Assembly (NCBI GenBank): GCA_037576215.1
Contig: JBANDB010000015.1
Span: forward strand, 1,674,001 to 1,738,000
DNA length: 64,000 nt
Source: Armillaria gallica
Lineage: Eukaryota; Basidiomycota; Agaricomycetes; Agaricales; Physalacriaceae
Reading direction: 5' to 3'
Of the stretch, positions 20,398 to 33,153 are shown one piece after another (positions within the stretch are counted from its first letter, which is position 1; every line of letters begins with the position of its first letter). The notes under the pieces are model-generated. The model was not told where the DNA came from. It made no database searches and saw nothing but the letters and a program-made list of their open reading frames with translations. Position numbers and translations under genes: made by a program.

Positions 20398-22159
20398 CTC
20401 GTGATAATTCAGTGCCGTGCTTTGTGATGCATACTACACCAGCACGGGCACGATCTAAGGATAAAGTAGAGTGGTAATGAAAGGTGACAAAGGGTAAGAG
20501 GTCGGATGAATTGTGACACAGCACCCTTTTTTATAAGATATTCATGACTGAGTGTGCTTCACTAGGTTACACAGCCAAGAATGCGTCACTTACCATTCAA
20601 ACCAAGGGATTATTCCTCCTAAATCGCGGAATGTAAACTATTTGAGGTGTACAAATATCAGGTTTGACATGACTTCAGGCACTGAAGCTTTGTAGATGTA
20701 TATTCTCACCTTCGCATGACTCTTCAAGCTTCAAGATTGAATATCACGATGAATCAGAAGAAAACAAATTTTGGGACTATGAAAGGAATGGTCAATGGAA
20801 GAAGGCCTGTCAAAATAGCGTGAGGTATTCAATGATCTTGAAATTCGAGCCTGAGCTTCGAAGTAGGTTATTCCATTCACCCATGCTTGTCCTATTTCTT
20901 ACAGCAACAACTCTAGACCTGTCATAGCCATCTTCGAACCCAATATGATTCTACAGCAAAGGGCCTGGAAGATCCTTGACAATTGAATCCCCAGGCGGAT
21001 AACCAGAGTCAGTGCTTACACATCGAACCCTGACGTTTTTTGTGTCCTTAGCTTTGACAAGCTCAGCAAGCTCTGAATATCATCTGTTAAACTAACTAGG
21101 TTGTCAAAGGTATTTTTTCTCTTTCCACGCCACATGGGAGTCAACGCACCACCAAGAAATAATACTACAATCCTCTGAATCCTGATTCTTGTGTCCTCGA
21201 CATCTTTCAAATTTTGTAAATGTGGGGATCTTGTTGGTGCGTGGGTCGTCAAATGCGCCTTGTGACGGTCGCAGGATGGGTTTCCTCTCGAAATTCCCGT
21301 CCAATGGAGAGGATACAACTTCCTCCTAGCTGATTGGCGAGCTTTTGGATTTGTTGGCTTCGGACGACATCATGCCAGAGTGCCATTATACAGTTGGTGC
21401 CAGGCCATTCGGTCGCTTTAAAACTCACGAAACCTCAATAAGGTGTTACAGATTTGCAGCTTGACCGCTGAAAAGGGTTACTGCATCGCCACCTCTATCC
21501 AAACCTTTCCCATTAATCGGATGCTCTCAGAGATCTTATTGACTACCAAAACTCTAGCTCGTCTTCTTAGACTGGAATCCAAAGATGCTTCGTCGCTAGA
21601 GAGTATATTATTTCAGTGAGCAAGTACATCTGATGTAATTTTCAGACTTACAACACTGATGAGACTACACACGCCAGAGTACTATGCTTTTCTTGTCATC
21701 AAGATCTTACGACATACCGAAGGCTTCCTTTCCCATCTTGCTTTGGGCTGGCCCTGCATCGTGCGGAGTAAACGTGGATTGAATAGTGTTCAGCCAGAAG
21801 CGCGTGCTGGTGCGATCGTGGCTCTTTGCACACGACCAGACAACATTGCATGTATATCTATCATACTTGAATGATCACTAAAAGAAATTTGAAGGAAAGG
21901 CGCTTGTTGAGGCACGTAGCCGTACATCACTGCAAAGGTGAAGTGAGCATATGAAAACGAACGTCAATCAGAGGAATACTGAGCTACTTGTCTGATGTTG
22001 TCCTCATCTCCACTTGAGTCACGGTTAGAGTGGAAGCTTTGGGAGCAGTGGGTATATAACGTACCAAAAAATGCCTCTTTGATAGTGTGACCCGATGTTC
22101 ATACATGGTGTTGGGACAAATTTCCCCCAACGGTGCCAGTTTCTCACTGTGTTCGAAGG
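20398..22159. other. No confident gene
   Basis: One minus-strand frame at 21016-21318 reads like an exon (LKDVEDTRIRIQRIVVLFLG) but has no recognised relatives. The plus-strand frame at 21659-21874 is unconvincing. Confidence 0.35.
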
Positions 22160-22660
22160 ACAACCTTGGAGCGCAAAAACCTTGTGTTTGGGAGTTGTCT
22201 GAGGAATGAAATTAGGGAGCAGGATCAGGCTAAGGGGGGGTTTAAGGCTCCTTGCTGTTCGAGAAACTGGCGGAACTTACCGTCCTTGTTGCCGTCTCCT
22301 CCATCACAGCCGTCTCCTTCAACCCTTCCTCCGACCTGCACCAGGTATTTGGCAGGATGACAATATGTCGTCCTGAAGCAAAAAAAGGTTTCGGCACATG
22401 GACGTCAACATCACTCAAGACTTGAGCTTGAGCTTGAGCGCTGAGGCCTGAGGCCTGCCCTCCACAACAAGTACGCAATGCTTGTTGTCCTCTTGGGGAA
22501 AAATTTGGCCCCTACATTTGCGAGAGCTGAATACATATTATATCATCACTGGCAGGGATGCAGGTAAACGGACCTCTGACCATGCCTTGTACACCAGACA
22601 TCAATACCACATTAAAGTCCTCTTTGTCAGCGTGGTCTTGATCTTGAGGCTTTGGACGGC
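22160..22660 (-). pseudogene. Gene family R, copy 2 (internally deleted)
   Basis: Its first half matches copy 3 around 34690-34890 (GTTCGAGAAACTGG and GGTTTCGGCACA phrases). From about 22460 it jumps to sequence matching copy 1 at about 19855-20130 (CCCTCCACAACAAGTA, then ACACCAGACATCAATACCA). About 0.5-0.7 kb present in the other copies is missing between, so this is a deletion derivative. Confidence 0.55.
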
Positions 22661-23201
22661 TGCCAGGAGGTACAGTATTCCAGCAATGGTAATACACACC
22701 TGAGGACTCTGTGTCTCGATATGGTCGCGGTAAAAAATTATCAGGCCAAGTACCATCAAACAGTTACGAGTCCGAGTTTACGAGGATTCGTCCTTATGCG
22801 CTGCATTTCGATCCAGGACCCTTACTTTTAAGTTTTACCTTAGAATTCAACAGGACCAAACAAAGACCTTTTATGAACAATTGTCTTTCAGAATATTAAT
22901 TGTGCTAAATAAACTAGAAGAAAGTCATTTCTTTTATGCTTATAGTATGCAAAATGTATCAAAGAGTATATCTCACTAGAAATTTGGGCCTCGGAGTGAG
23001 AGAATAGAGTGGAGGATGCTCAAGCATGCATTCCGCTCGCCATGGTCCGATGAACTGAGCACCGGCAAAGTGGCTGTGCTGTTCTTTTCTTGCCTTTTAC
23101 CGCCTTCAATAGTGCATAGTGCGCTCCCCAATACCGGTTTTGTGAACATGAAAAGGTGTGTATTTTATTATTCTGTTACTCACCCTTCTTTTTAGATCCA
23201 T
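22661..23201. other. No gene seen
   Basis: AT-rich spacer with only short frames. Confidence 0.4.
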
Positions 23202-23860
23202 TTGATGCATCTGGCAGCCCCAAGAGCCCCAAATTGTGTCCATCCCACCCACCAGCCACGTGAGCCCTCGAACAAGACAGCACCCTGTGCCTCCTCCAAC
23301 GACAACTATGACGATGCCTCCACCATATATCATGACAACAACAACAACCAATGCTCACTGCGGCATGAAGTGCAGTTGGAATCCTCCCTGCCACCAACCC
23401 ATCATCTCTCGCAGCGATATCGGTGTCAATCGCCCCCATGTACGAGGTTCGTGGCCCTTCAAGAACTCGAATACATCAATGGATTCGGTATCGGTGTCCA
23501 TCTGCTACCATGGGACATGAACGAGTGAACACCGACGATGACGACAGCCAAGACGACAACAACAACAACGATGGTCAAATCCTTCATTTGCCAGGACCTG
23601 CAATGCCCCCGTCATTATGCATCAACACCCCATCCCAGGCTCCCTCCCCCAAATCCTCCCCTACAGTCCATGACAGTGACCCCACTATTCCTGTTTTTGA
23701 CATCGGGAATCCAGTGATAAGGGTTCCTTTTCCTCCTGCGACCTTGCCATCACTGTCGACAGGGTTTCGGCCCCTTCCCATCCCTTTTCCTATGTGCCAT
23801 GTCTCTATGCGACCTCGATCTCCCCAAATTGATGCAGAGGTTGCCGTCAACTCTGTCTAA
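23202..23860 (+). CDS. Possible low-complexity protein, unrecognised
   Basis: Two overlapping plus frames (23202-23528 and 23423-23860) are rich in Asn/Asp, Pro and Thr, partly because of CAA/ACA triplet runs near 23335 and 23555. A frameshift or small intron near 23520 would join them (GVHLLPWDMNE to DDDDSQDDNNNN). No domain is recognised. Triplet-repeat sequence tends to stay open by chance, so coding status is doubtful. Confidence 0.25.
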
Positions 23861-25576
23861 TCCTGAATACAACAGGGTGCTGTATCTGGCAGCAAGCTTG
23901 TCTAGTCTAGCACTGCTGCAACCTGGCAGGTCGATGTCACTCAGACCAGTCCCTATGTGTAAGTCGGTGGCTTATAGTTGTATCAGATTTTCCGTTAAAC
24001 GTCTGTCAGGATTGTTCTCTCAGGTCAGGACTTGTATTGGTATATGGGGAAAGACATTGGCCCTATCATAAGTCTGCTGTCCTTGCTGAGAATGAGATTT
24101 TGAGGATTAATCATGTACAGGTCCAAGTCAAGAGTGGAGCGCAGATCGAAGGGATGGAGAACAAGTGGATCATCAACATGGCCAACTAAGAAGAGCACAC
24201 CAGTGCATAATCTTCCAGAGTTGTTGATCCTGTTTGTTTCAAGCGGTTCCAAGTGTTTCCAAGATTCCAGTAGTGACATGTTTGTATAGGTCTTTCGGCT
24301 TTAGTTTGTGATAAGGAGTACTGCCTGGTTCGTCATTGAGGATGAGCTGACTTCCAAGCGAGATGTGGCTGGTCAGCTAGTTTGACGCGAGTATTGTGAC
24401 TTTGTATGTGGGTAATCGTTTGAGCTTGGGGGTGCTTTGTCTTTGCTGATGTGCTGATGGTAAGTGAACTAGCAATTTCGTCGACTAGGACGTACTTATG
24501 CACACCCAGATATGACAATGCGCCTAGATTGTCATGACCCGTTCTCACACCTAACATCTCTTGCCTTGTATTCCATCTTGCTGAACAGCCACACCAATAC
24601 AAGTACCAGCAACGGCATGTAGCACAGAGGAATCAGCAATTACTTGCAAGTAAATGTGGAAATCAAGCAGTAGATATACCTTCTCCATCTCACATCTCCA
24701 ACAGTCTGTTACCGTCTCTCTATGCACATGAATTGCACTCGTGGACACTGTGGTTTACCCCTTTAGTGATAGATGCAAAGTAATAGTCGGTAAATAATAT
24801 CTTTGACACTTTCTACTTGCCATACTCAAAGGTTATACAGATATTACGTGCTACTATAGGAGAATAATAAGTGCTGCCCATATTATCATCATGGAGAATG
24901 GATTTTCATTGTAGCCTGGCGAATGCTTTTCATTCAACCCAGAGGCTACTCAACCTCACTATACTTTGGATGATCACCTCTACATAGAGCAGATTTCCCC
25001 ACCAACTGGACTTGCCTTTAGTTTCTGCAGCGACCAGAGAGCGAATAGAGATTGGCTCTTACCATAGTGCTTAAACCTATGTCTTTGTACCTGTAGTATT
25101 AATGGCTCCCATGGACTTGCCGAAATGACTTCAATGGCGCATTCCAGCTCATCCCTAGCTTTCCTGAGTATGTGTAGACCTCACCGGCAAAATGCCTTTT
25201 TGTATGAAATGCAACTCAATAACCAGCCTATTGGCATCATGGTGCTCCTCTAAGAATCAACATTTCTGCCACCTGTTTCTACCATCTGACTCTCTGATCC
25301 TCTGAGTTTCCCTCAAAGAAACTGTAACATCAGACAATGGGATATATGCTGGGTTTTGTCTCTACAGGTCGTTCCTGCTTCCCAAAATTCTTCATCTGGT
25401 GATATAGCAAATTGACTATGTTCTCATGAGTGACTGTGAGGCTTTCTTAGGATGTAATAACTGATGCATGTTATCAGGATGGACTGCCTGCGAGATGATA
25501 CAATTTATCAACCCAAAGTCGTAGCTGGCATTACGCCTCTGTGGTGCTGAATCACCTTAAGGATGCAGACATCATT
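23861..25576. other. No gene seen
   Basis: Short frames only. Composition is AT-rich and CpG-poor, like other old parts of the window. Confidence 0.4.
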
Positions 25577-26277
25577 CACTCCTGTGATTGGCCAGTAATA
25601 TCCAGGGGTTAAATACTCTCTCGTAATTTTATTGGTAATTTATCTAAAAATATGCATGAGAAAACACTGCGAGAAATACATGCCATGTTTTGATCCATCA
25701 TTTTGCCTGTAATTTTATCCGTATTTGTTCAAAAAATATATGTAGAAACACTGAATGTCATTTCATGCGTCATTGCTGGAAGGAGACACGGATGAAAACA
25801 CTGTGAAAACATCCACATGTTTCATCAATCATTAGAACAAACATAAGAGGGAATTACTAATGGAAACACCCATGTAAACACAAAGGGTGTTTCCATTGGT
25901 GTTTTACACCTGAAAATCTACCAAATTTGGGAAGAATCTGTGCAGTTATTACCGATGAAAACACTCTTTGTGTTTGCATGGGTGTTTCCATTGGTAATTC
26001 ACTCTTGTGTTTGTTCTATAATGACTGATGAAAACATGTGGATGTTTTCACAGTGTTTTCATCTGTGTCTCCTTCCAGCAATGACATATGAAATGACATT
26101 CAGTGTTTCTACATATATTTTTTGAACAAATACGGATAAAATTACAGGCAAAATGATGGATCAAAACACAGCACGTATTTCTTGCAGTGTTTTCTCATGC
26201 ATATTTTTAGGGAAATCACCGATAAAATTACGAGAGAGTATTTAACCCCTGGATATTACCAGCCAATCACAGGAGTG
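25577..26277. mobile_element. 701-bp foldback MITE
   Basis: The left half is the imperfect reverse complement of the right half, with long arms of about 330 bp around a centre near 25927. The outer ends are CACTCCTGTGATTGGCC and its complement, flanked by ATT on both sides (25574-25576 and 26278-26280), a likely 3-bp target duplication. The arms contain many AAACACT-type motifs. There is no coding capacity. A 3-bp duplication would fit PIF/Harbinger-type mobilisation, but the ends alone do not prove it. Confidence 0.85.
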
Positions 26278-26280
26278 ATT

Positions 26281-28992
26281 CTTGCGCTGCGCATCCTCAC
26301 TCAGGTATCAAATATGTGTGGCTTTGCAAAGCTAAGAGTAGTTGACATGCAAAATCGTGAAAGAAACTTGAAGTGAAAAAGATAGCAGTGAAGCACAATT
26401 TCGAGCAAAGATGACATGGATCATCCTTAGCTATGCCTTATCAGTCCATGACTCATACATTCCTGCAAGCAGGCGAGAAGACAAGGGCTGGAAGATAGAT
26501 GATGTGCTTCAGGCTTGTAGAGCTTGCAGGCTGGCACAGGAGCTTACAATGCCATAAAAGAAGGGAAGCACCTACAGAGTAGAGCTTCTGAGAACAGCTT
26601 GCAAGGGGAATATTTGCAGTACCTGCCATTGGTGTCTATTGATACTAACAACTGGTATGAACCTTTTCCATGCTGCTAAGATCTGAGGGAAGGCATTTTC
26701 GCAACACTGGTACCTGACACAGTTGGGGGCGACTATTTGTGAATGGTCAAAATAGAATCAAAATCTGAGATGCTGGTTTGGGGTGAGGCAAAATCCTTCG
26801 GCATTTTCTTATTAGGTGCCCAAACTATCTGTAAGTTATGAAACTTCATTCATTCCATTAGTCTGTACCTGGCTGAATGCAACCCTTTAGTGTCGTTGGG
26901 TGTAATTCTGAAATTTGATCAATGTTACAAGATATGAGAATGATCTTCAGGTTTGTGCTGGGAATCAATAAGCTCCTGAAGACGCTACTGAAGATGTGTA
27001 CAACAGCAGATAGTGCATGTGGAATCAGACTTTGAGGGTGAACCATGAATAAGCCTAAGGGTGCTTAGATTTTGGACTCGTCCCTGCCGTTGATGAGCCT
27101 CAAGGCTCTGTGCGCTCTGAAATCGTGGACACCACTTACAATTTATTGCCTATCTCCCTTATGCAGCTTTTCACTAAACCAAATGTTGCAAGCCCGGCAC
27201 AGGTCGAATCATATTCAATCTCCCACTCCACGCAAACTTTCACTTCGATATCTATGAGTCATTGTGCCTCCAGGCACATTGATTGCCAATCCTTCCGCAG
27301 TAAATTAGACACGTGTCATTATTCTGGGCCTTTGCACGTGGACAGAGCCATACAGTCATGCGGTTTAACTACACGTAGGCTATGCATAGCTACGGATTCT
27401 CAAGAGGCCATATGGATACACCTTTACAGCTTAGAAATATAGTAGAGATTAGTGAGCCATTAACTGCAGCTGAGTAAGTAGTAAGTAAATTAGTAAACCT
27501 TCCGTAGCTTTATTAGGCTATGCAAACTTTTAATAAGTATGCACAGTATAGTAGCACATGGTATAGTGAACTACGGTTACAAATAGTTTGCTACACTCAC
27601 AAATCATGTACTGTGGTTATCAAGCCAAGGTAAAAGTTTGCTTACTTAGCAAGTACAGTTCTGTAGTATAAAAGATAACGGCCTGTAGATAGAAAAGGAC
27701 AGTTCTCGATAAAGGATACATACACCACACATACCACCCAATACATGTGAATTAAAGTTAATATCTCTACATTCTTAAGAGATATAACACTTTGCGAAGT
27801 TGTTCTCTAAACTCGCTAGCTACCAAGTGTTAAATAACTTGATTCATGTCCTCTCATCCAAAACACAAGCAAGGGTATCATAAAAAGACTACCTTGTTTG
27901 TCATCCTCCTATCATAAATTTGCATACCTGAAGACTTCAAAGGGTAATCCGTAGCTAGGATTCCGAACTTTAGTCTCTAACACCAACAGCATACTGTTCC
28001 TATAAGTTAGGAACGATACTAATTCGAGTTTCTCTAGATAAGCCAGCTACATCTCTGCGTTTCTCTAAAGAAAGTATGCGAGCATAGGAAAATAGATTCT
28101 ACCGGAACTGTAGCCAGGATTCCGACACCACATAGTTCACACTGCATCTAGGTCGCCCCTGCTCAGCATAAATCCACGTTTACGCATCTTTTCCCTTCCA
28201 GGAAAGTTTGTGTACATACTTTGAGCCTCTGAACAGCCTTCAGAGAATCATAACAAAGCATAGTGATACTTCGCTACACCACCAGGAAGCTACAGTCATC
28301 GCACGGAGGTGCAAGACTAGACTCACTAGAACCTGCCTTCAGATTCTGTGCTTGGTTACACTTGCCGTTACAGGTCTTGTGTTTTCTGCCCGCAGGAGTC
28401 TTTAGGTTCATCACCGTGCTCGCAGTGGCCCACTTTGGCTAAGTAATGGTCATGTGCAAGATGTGGGAGACAGCACGGCGGAAGTTGTAGGCTTTGCCTG
28501 GAGGCCTTGGACTGTACTTGTAACCCTGACCATCTAAGCTCTTGCTTGCGAGACACACAAGTCTACTCGGATGTCTTATTACTTACCTGAATTATTTCTT
28601 CATTGGCTGCTACTCTTCTGAGCCTTCTGTTTTTCTTTTCTGTGGCTTTGCTTTGGCTCCTTAAAGATGTTGTGACGACTGCCCATCAAGGTTTCTAGAG
28701 TGAATTATATCTGCCAGATATAATCTCATGAATGGCACTCACCTCACACCTTTCGAGTTCCTTTGGTTATCTTTAGAAGGTATTGGACCGTTGACGGATC
28801 TCTTCAGCATCATTAAAGCACAGTGCTGTGTTCAAACATGCGACAAGCACATTTTTTTCCGTGACAGCTACCATTGCCATTGACAGTGAGCTCTGTTGTC
28901 ATCAAACGCTGGATGACAGCTTAACCGCCCAATTTTTCAGCTGATACGTTATAAGCTTTTCTCAGAGCACCTGGGTCCCACCTCATCCACCC
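26281..28992. other. No gene seen; AT-rich, LTR-like section
   Basis: Only short frames. 27440-27990 holds a TATAAAAG box (27667), runs of TAGTA/TAGCTA and ends near TCTCTAACA (27982), which would fit a decayed LTR, but no partner copy is in the window. A 15-base phrase TAGCYAGGATTCCGA occurs at about 27953 and 28112. Confidence 0.35.
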
Positions 28993-31579
28993 ATGGGTGA
29001 GACTGATGCCCCTGCAGCGGCTGCTGGTGAAGGTGCTCCTTCCCAATACAATGGTCCAAGTGGGATGTTTTTTGGACTGAGGAAGAATCAGCTCTATTTT
29101 GGGGGAGTCGGTGCGTTTGGTTACTTCAACTTTTCTGCTGTGGTATTCAAATGACTCCAGGTGTTACTCCATGCGACTATAAGGCCCACTACCCTCCTGA
29201 TCCTCATGGCCAAGAAATGTCTGCCAATGCACAAATATGGCCTATCTACCTTGAAGAAGCAGCTGATTTTGATGCCAATATGTTGGCAGAGTGGCGAGAT
29301 ACCATTGATGTCCTACTTGTTTTTGTGCATCCCAGGTTTCTTTTCAAAATTGGTCTCCAAAAAGTCTAATATCATCATAGGCTGGTCTTTTCTCTGCAAT
29401 ACTAACAACATTCATGGTCCAAATGTCACAAAACATGCAGCCAGATTACAATGAGGCATCCATGCACCTTCTCTTCAAAATCCTCAAGGCTACCGCTTCG
29501 AACAGCTCCCAAATCTCCATTCCTTCCTCCCCTACTTCCTTCTTTTCTCCCAGCTGTTCCGATGAGTGGATGAACAGCTTGTGGTTTGTGAGCTTGATGT
29601 TCAGTCTCATCACTGCCCTAGTCGCCGTTTTGGTCAAACAATGGCTGCACCAATACGTTGCCATTGTCTCCGACAGCTCAGCGCGCGATCATGCCAGAAT
29701 CCGACACTTGCGATATGCTGGACTACAGACGTGGCAAGTACCGATGATCATCGGCTTGCTTCCAGTTCTCCTTCATGTATCGCTGGCGTTCTTTTTCGCT
29801 GGCCTCGCTATCTTCCTTTTCTCTTTGGGCATGAAAGTGGCCTGGCTAGTATCTATTATTGGTGCAGCCATGTTCATGGCCTATGTTATAGCCTTAATCC
29901 TCCCTCTTGTGTATCCCTACTGTCCATACAAGGTCTCATTAACAATTTATGTCCACCATCTGTATCAATACATCCAACATCTGTGTCGATACGGCAACAG
30001 CTATCTTATTCCATCTATCTGATACTGTATTGTCTTCATGCGACACTATCCATATACCCACATGTTTGGCCGTGCATGCTGTTATTACCTAACCAGACAC
30101 CAGCAAATGCTGGAAGCTTTGAAGCAGAAAGGGCAGGAGAATTCAATCCCTTTCTGCCAAAAGTTTCCCACTCTGAAAGAAATCGAGGACAATCACATTC
30201 AGCAATATGCCACAATGATGGATGTGCAATCGCTACTATGGCTGCATTCCTCCACCTCTAATGCATCAGTGCACCAAAGTGTGCTGCAAGCCATTTCTGG
30301 AATGATACTCGACACTGTGAAATGTCTTCCGGATAGATATGTATCCACATCTGTGATGTCTCTGCGCCAGCAGATAGAGTCTACAAAAGCACTTTTGTCA
30401 TCTCATGACAATGAAAGTGAACTGGCAGAATTGGAGGTCTATAGTAGAGCATTGTGGGTTCTTAGCGGTGATTTGATAGATAAATCCTTCGATGAGCAAC
30501 TAACAATGGCGCTGTCCATGATCACTACTGAGAAAGCATCAACTTCTGTTCTCAGAATTCTTCAAGGTCCGCAACACTCTTCCCTCACCTTACACCCAGA
30601 GGTGTGGAAGATACTATTCGACATCACCATCTCCTCCCCACCCCTCGGCCATATTGCTCTGGCATTAGAGCTTGAGCTTATGAAAATCCTTGCGAGTCCC
30701 TCAACTACAAGTGAGCCCGAGGACCCCACCACTATCAACAACCCTACAGATGAAATGAGGGGGTACATTTGCGACAAATTATTGGGGTATGATTGGACCC
30801 AAACCTCTAGTACTATCTACACTGCTACCCACCTTGGCATCATGCTTGCACTTATCCCTCGGATACATCAGAGATTGCTTGACTCATCGCATGCCTCAGA
30901 TCTAATGGAGGTAATTGGAACTGCTCTTGCCATTATGACCAGGATTGCTTTTGTCATCCATCCTTCTCTGGCAGTGCTAGACAAGATTCTAGAAACCTAC
31001 ACTGTCCGTGTCTCCTTGCTTCACTTCCAGCACTATCGCAAGGCTTCTGACAGTGTCGATACTGAAGCATTGGCATATGGGATATAATTGATTTTTAACC
31101 CACGCCAATCTCAGTGGATTCAAACTGCATCAGAACAGATGGAGCTAGCTATTGGTTCAAAGGCAGACAGTGGCACTGGCATGAGGATGCTGGGGCATTT
31201 GCATTATATGATGCAAAAATCACTTGGGCCGGATATCAACACACTCGTTGATATGATGCAGCTTCTAATTAACAGACATCATGAATGCATCCTCTATGAG
31301 TGGGTGCAAGGCTATTCCCATCATTCCCATGCACCTTGGCGAGAGTGTGTTTTGCGATTAATATGGTGGGCATCAGGAGAGAAATTCTGCCAATGGTCTT
31401 TTCTCAAACATGTCCTGGCCATCGTTGTGATCAAAGAATTGCAAAGGCGGTTGTATTATACCGATGTCAATGAGTTTCTACTGCAGTTTGATAAGTGGGC
31501 ATACATGGAAGTAACCAGCTGCCATGGTTGCTTGATATATATTCTCCCGGTTTGTTTAGGTGAGCCAGTTTCCTTTTGA
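28993..31579 (+). pseudogene. DUF6535 family membrane protein, copy B
   Basis: Exons 28993-29110, 29161-29324 and from 29381 onward match copy A in position and phase. The DUF6535 core is clear: AEWRDTIDVLLVF, AGLFSAILTTFMVQ, LWFVSLMFSLITALVAVLVK, LLPVLLHVSLAFFFAGL. Two in-frame stops interrupt the long exon, TGA at 30020-30022 and TAA at 31085-31087; neither sits at an aligned CGA of copy A, unlike the stops in copies A and C. Near the 3' end the frame is shifted by one base compared with copy A (CCCGGTTTGTTTAG against CCCGGTTCATCTTG). The TGA-containing stretch at about 29990-30040 differs from A and C and may be an insertion. Confidence 0.78.
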
Positions 31580-32692
31580 TACTTTAGATTTCTGCTCTGA
31601 CAATGGCATAGTGATGGAGTACCCAACCCATTGGAATATTCACGGGTACGTTGAAGTTTGTCACCATGGTTGACCTCCTGGGCTCATTGGGGATAGATTG
31701 AGGCACATCCAAAATTCCAGGAGTTCTTGAATTCTGGTCAGCTATCATAAGAAGATGCAGCAAACAATACATGTTGAGAATTGACTCAGCAGTAACAGCT
31801 GTAGAAGGCAAGTAAATCTGTCGAACCGTCAGAAAATTACTGGCTGTACTATTAATCAGTAACGATGTTATGTATTATGGAATCCCATTATTAATCCCTA
31901 TCATATTTATAAAAAGAGCATAAAAACCATATGTGCTCAAAGTTGAAGACAACAAAGATGATCATGGTAAAAACATGGATGTATGCTCATTCAATGGAAA
32001 AGAAACAGCTGGTTTACATGATCATACAGTATTGAGTCAAGTCTCACAGATTCTAGTACCATTAGCCACGTTATCTCAGTACAAGTACACCGACATCTTC
32101 TGCTCTCACAGGCTTTGAATTCTGGCCAACGTACCCTCCTTAAGTCTCCTCCACCTCTCACATCACCATGTTTTTTGCGTCGCAATCGTCCTTCGTACCT
32201 CCTTGCATTATGCATATGCATTCTAGTGGTTGTGTGGTGTTCTTGTCCTCCACAGCACTTTGAAGGAGGATCACCGAATATACCAGTGCTCGCATACACT
32301 CCTTTGCAGATAAACGCGAGTATGCATTAAAATAGAGTGCACAAATCCCTCTTCTACAGTCATCACCCAATAACCCAGGAGGTTCAGCTTGTAATCTAAC
32401 TACCTACAATGTGTCACCATAGACTGAGCTCCTCATGGCTCTCGACATTGACTTCCAGCTTTGATTCGGATGTCCTCTTCAAATAGTCTTCCTCCTTAGT
32501 GTTTGGCATAGGCCAGATATACGCGATGCCGAACCCCACTTCCGAGTCAACAATGGCATCCGTTATGAGGTCTCAAGAATGGGACATCCCCACTCGTTGA
32601 TAAACACAAAAGCAGAGTTGGCCCCTTGGATGATGAGCTTGTGCACAACGAGCAACATGAAATTAATAAACCATCATTTTTGTAGGACTGCT
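31580..32692. other. DUF6535 tail, then no gene seen
   Basis: Up to about 31760 this follows the tail shared by the three DUF6535 copies (TTGGAATATTCACGGGTACG, then CCAAAATTCCAGGAGTTC). Beyond that only short frames appear. Confidence 0.45.
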
Positions 32693-33153
32693 TCATTGAA
32701 AGACAAGGATGATCTCCGTCTCATCGTTGCTAGATGGCAGCCTACTCCAGAGCTGGATTGTTCTTGGTTGCACTGGTAGGTTTTCAAAGATGAATGACAC
32801 CCTACAGAGATGGTGATAAGGAAACAAGAGAGGCTCGCTGAGATTAGAGTACTTTTGGTGAGAAATCATTGCAGTCATGGAGTGACAGCAGAAGGATATG
32901 ATTGGAACGGACTGCTTGGAGTCATCCATGCAAAATAGACAGCGCTGTTCCTTTTCCAGGAGATAGATCGGTGATAGCAGTTGACATATGAGCATGACAT
33001 GTTGATGAATGAGATGTGGTGATATGCATGCAGCCAGAAGCGACAAACAAGGGGAAACATCTTCATTAAATGAACACAGTCTCGCCTGTCCAGCAAAAGA
33101 TACCAGCTATCAACAATGATACTTTCTAGGCGTTTGTCAGAGAGTTGTTGCAT
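32693..33153 (-). pseudogene. F-box protein remnant with frameshift
   Basis: ATG 33153 starts an F-box-like N-terminus: LSDKRLESIIVDSWYLL, then LMKMFPLVCRFWLHAYHHIS, matching the mushroom F-box pattern (two helices, LVCR.W, then the H-I-S-F segment). F-box proteins link substrates to SCF ubiquitin ligases through Skp1. Near 32985 the coding sense passes to another frame (QLLSPIYLLEKEQRCLF onward to 32693), so there is a frameshift of one or two bases. The substrate-binding C-terminus cannot be followed. Confidence 0.6.

Noticed and set aside
23202..23860. Transposase-associated protein
   Set aside because: Only triplet-repeat composition is visible; nothing in it matches a transposase motif.
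27440..27990. Solo LTR of a Copia element
   Set aside because: TATAAAAG and a TCTCTAACA end are suggestive, but no matching TGTTAGAGA start or second copy was found.
29990..30040. Introns hiding the stops of DUF6535 copy B
   Set aside because: No GT-AG pair that removes the TGA keeps phase with the flanking homology to copies A and C.
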